A stretch of 64,000 bases of DNA, taken from JANTGF01 sp963750735. Lineage in GTDB: Bacteria; Bacteroidota; Bacteroidia; Bacteroidales; VadinHA17. Positions 9,557 to 17,700 of this stretch are shown here, piece by piece. Where the stretch lies: positions 124,001 to 188,000 of the forward strand of contig CAVVRY010000003.1 of the NCBI GenBank assembly GCA_963750735.1, read 5' to 3'. A program made the position numbers and the translations under genes. How positions within the stretch are numbered: position 1 is the first letter of the stretch; each line of letters starts with the position of its first letter. The notes under the pieces were generated by a model. The model saw nothing but the letters and a program-made list of their open reading frames with translations. It had not been told where the DNA came from and made no database searches.

Positions 9557-10738
9557 TCAATTTATCTCCTCTTCCTGCATCGACCGATACATTTTTAATA
9601 ATGGCTCAACTGTTTTTTCCCAATTGTACTTCTCAATGATATATTTACGGCCATTTCCGCCAATATTATTAGGAATCAAACTTTCTTTTAATTTTAAAAA
9701 AGATTTCACAAAATCATCTACTGAATCATGTTCATAACTGACTCCGACTGCCATTTCCTCAACCAACCTTTCAAGGGGCCTGCAGTTACTTGTAATAATT
9801 GGTTTATTGGCATATGCATACTGATATATCTTATTTGGTATGGTATGATCGGTATGCTCAGATTTTATATGTGGAATAATTCCAATATCAGATATCATCA
9901 ATAATTCTGCCATCTCTGGTATATTTTTCCATCCCAGGAACTGAACCGAATCTCCAAGTTTAAGCTCTTCAGTTAACTTTTTTAGATTCTCCACATAATT
10001 TCCTGTTCCAGCAATCCACAGGCGTACATTATTATACTTTTCAAGAATAAGTTTCATTCCATTTATCACAACCTGCAATCCTCTGTGGTAGGTAATTCCT
10101 CCAATATAAAGCATGGTTATATAGCGGTCATCCGGATGTTTGTCAGGAAAACTAAAATCAGATATTCGGATAGTATTTGGAACAACAACTAATTTATCAG
10201 GAGGAATATTCATTTTATGCACGCGCTCAGCCATTTCATCGATAACTGTAATTACCCGATCGGCGCTTCTTAACATTTCAACTTCATATTTGTGCCATTG
10301 GGAATTGGAATGAAGAATTTGAGCTAATGGTTTCTTCGTATGGGTTGAAAGCTCAAGTAATACGGGGTAATTTTCGTGCATATCATAAATCACTGGAATA
10401 GAATACAATTCTTTCAATTCCAATCCTACCTGAACCAATGGAAGATCGTGAATATGAACTGCTTCAAACTTCTCAATTTCATATATTTTCTTAAGGTATT
10501 TCCTCCAATAATTGAAATATACAGGAAATCTCAGAATACCTACACTTGATTTGTATACAAATTTTGAAATTGGACGTCGATATATTTTAATGCCCTTATA
10601 AATTTCCAATCCCTGCCTGTTTTCCATTGTATAACAGGCAAGTATTACTTCATGTCCATCCTTGATAAGAGAAACAGCCTCCTTCTCCACCCTATCATCA
10701 GGAGGAAATTCACTCTCAAGCACCATTAATATCTTCAT
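9557..10738 (-). CDS. glycosyltransferase family 4
   Basis: 393 aa, start ATG at 10738; a frame extension to a TTG at 10747 adds only three residues. The N-terminus (MKILMVLESEFPPDDRVEKEA) and the acceptor-side HIHDLPL are common in Bacteroidota GT4 enzymes. The donor domain carries TMLYIGGITYHRGLQ, VRLWIAGTGN and a C-terminal KIYQYAYANKPIITS, where family members usually have an E in the middle of the helix. It is the first gene of a four-gene minus-strand run (GT4, GT-B, asparagine-synthase-like, flippase) for a cell-surface glycan. Sugar specificity is unknown. Confidence 0.85.
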   Translation of the reverse strand: MKILMVLESEFPPDDRVEKEAVSLIKDGHEVILACYTMENRQGLEIYKGIKIYRRPISKFVYKSSVGILRFPVYFNYWRKYLKKIYEIEKFEAVHIHDLPLVQVGLELKELYSIPVIYDMHENYPVLLELSTHTKKPLAQILHSNSQWHKYEVEMLRSADRVITVIDEMAERVHKMNIPPDKLVVVPNTIRISDFSFPDKHPDDRYITMLYIGGITYHRGLQVVINGMKLILEKYNNVRLWIAGTGNYVENLKKLTEELKLGDSVQFLGWKNIPEMAELLMISDIGIIPHIKSEHTDHTIPNKIYQYAYANKPIITSNCRPLERLVEEMAVGVSYEHDSVDDFVKSFLKLKESLIPNNIGGNGRKYIIEKYNWEKTVEPLLKMYRSMQEEEIN

Positions 10739-10841
10739 CCCAAACAATAAATTGATGTTCTAAAGGTAAAATACTATGATGGTATTTCAACAAATTCTAT
10801 TGAGAAATTTTATCTCCCGTGCAGATTTTAAAAAGAAAGGA

Positions 10842-11822
10842 TTAATATCTTTCCAGCCAAGGGAATCTACGTGCATTATCCCCAAGCTTTATGGAGATCA
10901 TGAATTCATGAGAACCATAAGTGTGACTCATAATGCTGCTAAACTCATAGTCAAAAGCATACCCAAAGTGGAAACGGTTTACAACAATGCCAAAGAGGGC
11001 AACAACGGTTTTACTTGTCCGAAATGAAAGACCCACCCAATATTTTTTGAGGTAATAGAATTTTACATTTACGTCAAGCTGAGGTGCGAGTTGTGAGGAC
11101 ATTCTTAATAATACAGATGGTTCTATATCAAGATTTGCCAACTCAAATGTATATCCACTGGTCAGATAATAATGTCGCAATAAACGAAAATCATCCAGGG
11201 ATCTGTTTCCAACTTTTAAATATGATTGTAAAACATTCTTTATTGACCCACCAATGTAATATTTATATTGATTAAAACTTCTATAATAAACTCCAAAATC
11301 AGCATCAGGTACAAAAACCGGTTCATTAATACCCAACCCAACAAGAGGTTCATTTTCATCGTAAAAATCAAGCTGCTTTATTCGAAACTGGTAGGCTGTT
11401 GCACCCAATCCAAAAGAAAGTTGAGAGGACCTGCTCACCCACAAATGATAGGCATAACTAAATTGGACTCCTATGCGAGAGACAGACCCGTTCAAATCAT
11501 TAAATACATAACCCCCCAAACCAACTCGACCACTCCTGCTTGGTTTTAATACATTTTTATTTGGAGATACTCTTTTTACCCTGTGACTTCTTTTTAATAA
11601 TCTGGATTGGGCACTAAATGCCTGATTGTTGGGAGCATTTGGAACTCCGAGCCATTGTGTTCGGGCATTTAAGGTCAGGGTTGTGTAGCCATCATGCCCA
11701 GCCACTGCTGGATTGATCAGGAATCCGTTTAACATATACTGGTTATATAAAGGAAGCTGCTGTGACCATAAATCACAACTGATCAACATTAAAATTCCTA
11801 CTATGATCAATACTCTCTTCAT
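10842..11822 (-). CDS. PorP/SprF family type IX secretion system membrane protein
   Basis: 326 aa with a signal peptide (MKRVLIIVGILMLISCDLWSQ). The family signature is QLPLYNQYMLNGFLINPAVAG followed by alternating beta-strand sequence to the end, as in outer-membrane beta barrels of this family. Members partner with individual T9SS type-B substrates: in Flavobacterium, SprF is required for secretion of SprB. This gene sits 42 bases downstream of the giant adhesin on the same strand, so it is very probably the dedicated partner of that adhesin. Confidence 0.93.
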   Translation of the reverse strand: MKRVLIIVGILMLISCDLWSQQLPLYNQYMLNGFLINPAVAGHDGYTTLTLNARTQWLGVPNAPNNQAFSAQSRLLKRSHRVKRVSPNKNVLKPSRSGRVGLGGYVFNDLNGSVSRIGVQFSYAYHLWVSRSSQLSFGLGATAYQFRIKQLDFYDENEPLVGLGINEPVFVPDADFGVYYRSFNQYKYYIGGSIKNVLQSYLKVGNRSLDDFRLLRHYYLTSGYTFELANLDIEPSVLLRMSSQLAPQLDVNVKFYYLKKYWVGLSFRTSKTVVALFGIVVNRFHFGYAFDYEFSSIMSHTYGSHEFMISIKLGDNARRFPWLERY

Positions 11823-11864
11823 ACTCTTTTATCCAAAATGCTTAATTTATGTTATTTATATTTT

Positions 11865-14759
11865 TTATTTAACAATTGTAACATTTCCAATGATCTGAGA
11901 TTTTCCATCATTCAACTCTATCACATAATGATAAGAATCAATCGGTAAAGGTCGACCTCTATATATACCATCCCACTGATTTGGATACCCTCTTTCCGAT
12001 TTGAATACCATTTCACCCCAGCGGTTAAATATCTCAATAACTACATCAGGATACAGTTCAATCAATCCAATTTGCCATGTATCATTTATACCATCTCCAT
12101 TCGGTGAAAAACCATTTGGGATTTCAAGACACTGGGAATGAACGCTGGTCACTTCTATTGTATCATAAACATAGCAATTATTGATGTCAATTACTTCAAT
12201 TGAATACTCTCCTGCCGGGATATTTAATAATTCAGATGCTGTTGATCCGGTAGACCAACGATATTGATATCCACCTGCACCACCCTGTACTGATAATACA
12301 ATCTCCCCGTCCTGCATATCAGGACAATAAGACTTCCTTACTGAGCTGGCAATTGATAATATATCAGGTTGAGTGATTTGAATAGTGGTATCCAAAGAAC
12401 ATCCATTTGCATCCTCAATATGTACAGGATAGTCACCTGCCAACAATCCATTCCGTGAATTGCCTGTGACACCATCCTGCCATTGAACTGCGTAAGTTGA
12501 AACCCCTCCTGTAATTGTAAGGTCTATACTACCTGAATCTTCCCCATAACAGTTTATATTATCACCGTTCGGAGCATTGGATTTCTGTACAATAAGCGAT
12601 ATTGGCTCAGGCTCTGTTAATCTAATTAAAGTGTCTCCAGTACATTGATTTGCATCAATAACATGAAGCTGGTAATCACCTGCAGTCAGTCCGGTTTGAT
12701 CTTTTGCTGAAGGATCATCTATTCCCGATCCGCTAATTATTGTCCATGAATATACAAATGGAGCTGTACCTGTTGGTTCAACTGAAATTTCACCATCCGC
12801 TGCACCAGCACAACTAATATTCATTCCGTTGTAATCACTAACCATCGCACTTATATCGAGTGGTGGTGGATTGCTAATCCAGACAGAATCCTGAACTATA
12901 CAATTATTCGCATCACTGACTGTAACTACATACCAGTCTTCGGTAAGGTTTGAAATATTATAAGTTGTTGCCCCGTTAGACCAATTGTATATATAAGGAC
13001 CAATGCCTCCTGTTACTGAAACACTTGCAGTTCCATCGTTAAATGCAGGAGAGGAAATACATGAAATTTGAGTGTCCGTAATCATAGTTGACAAGGGCTC
13101 TGGTTCTGTAAGCGTAAAGTCCATTTCTACTAAGCAACCATTTTGATCTCTTACTTCTACATGATAGTCTCCTGCTGTCAATGCTATCTGGTCTTTTGCT
13201 CCATCAACAATTCCTGATCCGTTTGATGTACTCCAGGTATATATATATTGACTAACTCCCCCAGTTGGATTCAAATAAATGGCCCCTTCATTGCTTCCAG
13301 CGCAATTAATATTGTAGGCACCATCATCAGATTTTGATAGGCTGTCCAGAACTACTAAAGGTGCAGGCTGTGCTAAAATAAATGACCAGATTTTTTCACA
13401 ATTACTATCATCCCATACTCTTACTTCATAGGTTCCTGAAGTTAAATCGGTTTGATCCTGCTGTGCAGTAACCAATCCTGATCCGTCAACAGTAGTCCAT
13501 TCAAAGTAATAATCGCCACTACCACCACTTAATATCAGGGAAATTGCTCCATCACTACTGCCATTGCAACTAATTTCATAACCATTGAATTCAGAAATTA
13601 TTGTATCATTTAGAACAATGCCATCTGGCTCAATTAGCCTTAAAGAATCAATTCCTATACAGCCTTTGGAATCAGTCACTTCAATCTGGTATGTACCTGC
13701 AGTTAGATTTGTTTGATTCATTGCATCAACAGGATCAACTAATGAACCATCTGAAGTACTCCAAAGGTAAGTGTACCCTCCATTACCACCAGTAACATTG
13801 GTTAAATTAATGTTGCCATCATTATATCCATTACAGGAAATATTGTATGGAGGTGTTGCAATAGTTGGTATCATTTCAAAACGAATTGAATCTGGTTCTG
13901 TTAAGGTTTCATAATCGGTTTCCTGGCAGCCCTCATCATCCTGTACAGTAACCTTATAGGTACCTTTCGACAGGCCGTTAATCGCTATGGATTCAAGGTC
14001 ATTTAATACACCAGTATCAATAATATTTCCAATTGAGTCCTCAACCATGTATGCATAAGGTGGATAATTTCCAACACTAATTCCTATTCCTATTAAACCA
14101 TCTGAACCACCTACACATGATATATCGTAACCTGGTACGGAAAAAACACTCAAAGGTATGCCTGAAGGTTCATTAATGAATTCAGTTTCTGTATTAGAGC
14201 ACCCGAGATTGTCAACGACAGTCACAGCATAGCTTCCCGAAATTAAAGTATCTATCACTGTAAGATCCTTAATTTCATAATCATCCCAACCTGGTCCGCT
14301 ATGCCATATTGTAATATCAAATGGATTTGTTCCCTTTGCCAGTATAACTTCTAATTCACCATCGTCATAGCCATAACATGATACATTTTCGAGGATATCA
14401 ATTCGGGTAATTGTGTTAGGATGAACAGTTACAACAATATTTTGGGTCAATCCATCAGCACAACCAATAGATTGTGCCCTAGGAGTAATATAATAGGTAA
14501 CTGTTTGTAATGTATCAGTATTATTGGTTAAAGGATCAGAAATGAATTGACCATCTACTAATCCTGAACCTGTTGAGAAACCAGTAATATCACCTGGATT
14601 TCCGGAAGGAACAGTTGTATAATCAAAAGTAACCTGGCCAGAAGTCAGAACGGAAGGAGTAGATAAGTGAATATATTGGTAATTAATCATTACATATCTC
14701 AGATGTTGCATTAATGTCCACACGTGGAGTTGGATTGATCCATACTTCACTCTGGACAC
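11865..14759 (-). CDS. C-terminal segment of the giant adhesin: SprB repeats and type-B T9SS sorting domain
   Basis: The open frame is 964 codons, but its first 24 or so are out-of-frame translation of the preceding repeat. Authentic sequence starts near 14690 with a PKD-like copy (STPSVLTSGQVTFDYTT). Nine SprB-like repeats of about 70-80 residues follow, each with an (I/V)SCxGxxDG-like opening, a GGxxxYxYxW core and a TxGxYxVxVxDxxGC ending. The last 85 residues (PNGFSPNGDGINDTWQI, IEIFNRWGEMVF, WDGIYRGRPLP) are the gliding-motility-associated C-terminal domain that targets substrates to T9SS as type B. PorP/SprF follows 42 bases downstream. Confidence 0.9.
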   Translation of the reverse strand: MSRVKYGSIQLHVWTLMQHLRYVMINYQYIHLSTPSVLTSGQVTFDYTTVPSGNPGDITGFSTGSGLVDGQFISDPLTNNTDTLQTVTYYITPRAQSIGCADGLTQNIVVTVHPNTITRIDILENVSCYGYDDGELEVILAKGTNPFDITIWHSGPGWDDYEIKDLTVIDTLISGSYAVTVVDNLGCSNTETEFINEPSGIPLSVFSVPGYDISCVGGSDGLIGIGISVGNYPPYAYMVEDSIGNIIDTGVLNDLESIAINGLSKGTYKVTVQDDEGCQETDYETLTEPDSIRFEMIPTIATPPYNISCNGYNDGNINLTNVTGGNGGYTYLWSTSDGSLVDPVDAMNQTNLTAGTYQIEVTDSKGCIGIDSLRLIEPDGIVLNDTIISEFNGYEISCNGSSDGAISLILSGGSGDYYFEWTTVDGSGLVTAQQDQTDLTSGTYEVRVWDDSNCEKIWSFILAQPAPLVVLDSLSKSDDGAYNINCAGSNEGAIYLNPTGGVSQYIYTWSTSNGSGIVDGAKDQIALTAGDYHVEVRDQNGCLVEMDFTLTEPEPLSTMITDTQISCISSPAFNDGTASVSVTGGIGPYIYNWSNGATTYNISNLTEDWYVVTVSDANNCIVQDSVWISNPPPLDISAMVSDYNGMNISCAGAADGEISVEPTGTAPFVYSWTIISGSGIDDPSAKDQTGLTAGDYQLHVIDANQCTGDTLIRLTEPEPISLIVQKSNAPNGDNINCYGEDSGSIDLTITGGVSTYAVQWQDGVTGNSRNGLLAGDYPVHIEDANGCSLDTTIQITQPDILSIASSVRKSYCPDMQDGEIVLSVQGGAGGYQYRWSTGSTASELLNIPAGEYSIEVIDINNCYVYDTIEVTSVHSQCLEIPNGFSPNGDGINDTWQIGLIELYPDVVIEIFNRWGEMVFKSERGYPNQWDGIYRGRPLPIDSYHYVIELNDGKSQIIGNVTIVK

Positions 14760-17700
14760 TTACTCCAGGACAGGCTTTCTCTATTCCTGATCCATCTACA
14801 GTATATGCAGTAATGGTATAAACTACTCGCTGGGCTTCATCGCCAAGGTTGTCCAAGGTCTCCTGGATACGGTACATGTCTGGTAAGATCTCTTACCTCT
14901 CCTGCTGCATAACCACTTACTTCAGCTGGGTTGTCTGCTACTGCTGTATACTTAAAGAGAACTGGTTGGTAGGCGTACTTGGACTAGATCAGAAGGATAT
15001 CTGTCTGGGTATTGTCACAGATAGTATCCAACACTGGCGTCGCTATAACTATAGGAGTAGGCTCTACCCATACTTCACTCTGGACACTTACTCCCGGACA
15101 GGCTTTCTCTATTCCTGATCCATCTACAGTATATGCAGTAATGGTATAAACTACTCGCTGGGCTTCATCGCCAAGGTTATCCAAGGTCTCCTGGATACGG
15201 TAATGTCTGGAAGATCTCTTACCTCTCCTGCTGCATAACCACTTACTTCAGCTGGGTTGTCTGCTACTGCTGTATACTTAAAGAGAACCGCATTGGGTAG
15301 GCGTACTTGGACTAGACAGAAGGATATCAGTCTGGGTATTGTCACAGATAGTATCCAACACTGGCGTCGCTATAACTATAGGAGTAGGCTCTACCCATAC
15401 TTCACTCTGGACACTTACTCCAGGACAGGCTTTCTCTATTCCTGAGCCATCTACAGTATATGCAGTAATGGTATAAACTACTCGCTGGGCTTCATCGCCA
15501 AGGTTATCCAAGGTCTCCTGGATTCTGTACTTGTCTGGTAAGATCTCTTACCTCTCCTGCTGCATAACCACTTACTTCAGCTGGGTTGTCTGCTACTGCT
15601 GTATACTTAAAGAGAACTGGTTTCGTAGGCGTACTTGGACTAGATAGAAGGATATCAGTCTGGGTATTGTCACAGATAGTATCCAACACTGGGGTCGCTA
15701 TTACTATAGGAGTAGGCTCTACCCATACTTCACTCTGGACACTTACTCCCGGACAGGCTTTCTCTACTCCTGATCCATCTACAGTATATGCAGTAATGGT
15801 ATAAACTACTCGCTGGGCTTCATCGCCAAGGTTATCCAAGGTCTCCTGGATTCGGTACATGTCTGGAAAATCTCTTACCTCTCCTGCTGCATAACCACTT
15901 ACTTCAGCTGGGTTGTCTGCTACTGCTGTATACTTAAAGAGAACTGGTTTCGTCGGCGTACTTGGACTAGATAGTAGGATGTCAGTCTGGGTATTGTCAC
16001 AGATAGTATCCAACACTGGCGTCGCTATTACTATAGGAGTAGGCTCTACCCATACTTCACTCTGGACACTTACTCCAGGACAGGCTTTCTCTACTCCTGA
16101 TCCATCTACAGTATACGCAGTAATGGTATAAACTACCCGCTGGGCTTCATCGCCAAGGTTATCCAAGGTCTCCTGGATTCGGTACTTGTCTGGTAAATCT
16201 CTTACCTCTCCTGCTGCATAACCACTTACTTCCGCTGGGTTGTCTGCTACTGCTGTATACTTAAAGAGAACCGCATGCGTCGGCGTACTTGGACTAGATA
16301 GAAGGATATCAGTCTGGGTATTGTCACAGATAGTATCCAACACTGGCGTCGCTATTACTATAGGAGTAGGCTCTACCCATACTTCACTCTGGACACTTAC
16401 TCCAGGACAGGCTTTCTCTACTCCTGATCCATCTACAGTATATGCAGTAATGGTATAAACTACTCGCTGGGCTTCATCGCCAAGGTTATCCAAGGTCTCC
16501 TGGATTCGGTAGATGTCTGGAAAATCTCTTACTTCTCCTGCTGCATAACCACTTACTTCCGCCGGGTTGTCTGCTACTGCTGTATACTTAAAGAGAACCG
16601 CTTGGGTAGGCGTACTTGGACTCGACAGAAAGATATCTGTCTGGGTATTGTCACAGATAGTATCCAACACTGGTGTCGCTATTACTATAGGAGTAGGCTC
16701 TACCCATACTTCACTCTGGACACTTACTCCCGGACAGGCTTTCTCTACTCCTGAGCCATCTACTGTATACGCGGTAATGGTATAAACTACCCGCTGGGCA
16801 TCATCGCCAAGGTTATCCAAGGTCTCCTGGATTCTGTAGATGTCTGGAAAATCTCTTACTTCTCCTGCTGCATAACCACTTACTTCCGCCGGGTTGTCTG
16901 CTACTGCTGTATACTTAAAGAGAACTGGTTGGGTAGGTGTACTTGGACTCGACAGAAAGATATCTGTCTGGGTATTGTCACAGATAGTATCCAACACTGG
17001 TGTCGCTATTACTATTGGAGTAGGCTCTACCCATACTTCACTCTGGACACTTACTCCCGGACAGGCTTTCTCTATTCCTGAGCCATCTACTGTATATGCG
17101 GTAATGGTATAAACTACCCGCTGGGCATCATCGCCAAGGTTATCCAAGGTCTCCTGGATTCTGTAGATGTCTGGTAAATCTCTTACTTCTCCAGCTGCAT
17201 AACCACTTACTTCCGCCGGGTTGTCTGCTACTGCTGTATACTTAAAGAGAACTGGTTTGGTAGGCGTACTTGGACTAGACAGTAAGATGTCTGTCTGGGT
17301 ATTGTCACAGATAGTATCCAACACTGGTGTCGCTATTACTATAGGTGTAGGCTCTACCCATACTTCACTCTGGACACTTACTCCAGGACAGGCTTTCTCT
17401 ACTCCTGAGCCATCTACTGTATACGCGGTAATGGTATAAACTACCCGCTGGGCATCATCGCCAAGGTTATCCAAGGTCTCCTGGATTCTGTAATTGTCTG
17501 GTAAATCTCTTACTTCTCCAGCTGCATAACCACTTACTTCCGCCGGGTTGTCTGCTACGGCTGTATACTTAAAGAGAACTGGTTGGGTCGGTGTACTTGG
17601 ACTAGTCAGTAGGATGTCTGTCTGGGTATTGTCACAGATAGTATCCAACACTGGTGTCGCTATTACTATCGGAGTAGGCTCTACCCATACTTCACTCTGG

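Noticed and set aside
10776..11898. Plus-strand frames opposite the PorP/SprF gene
   Set aside because: They are antisense to a well-supported outer-membrane protein gene and have no domains.
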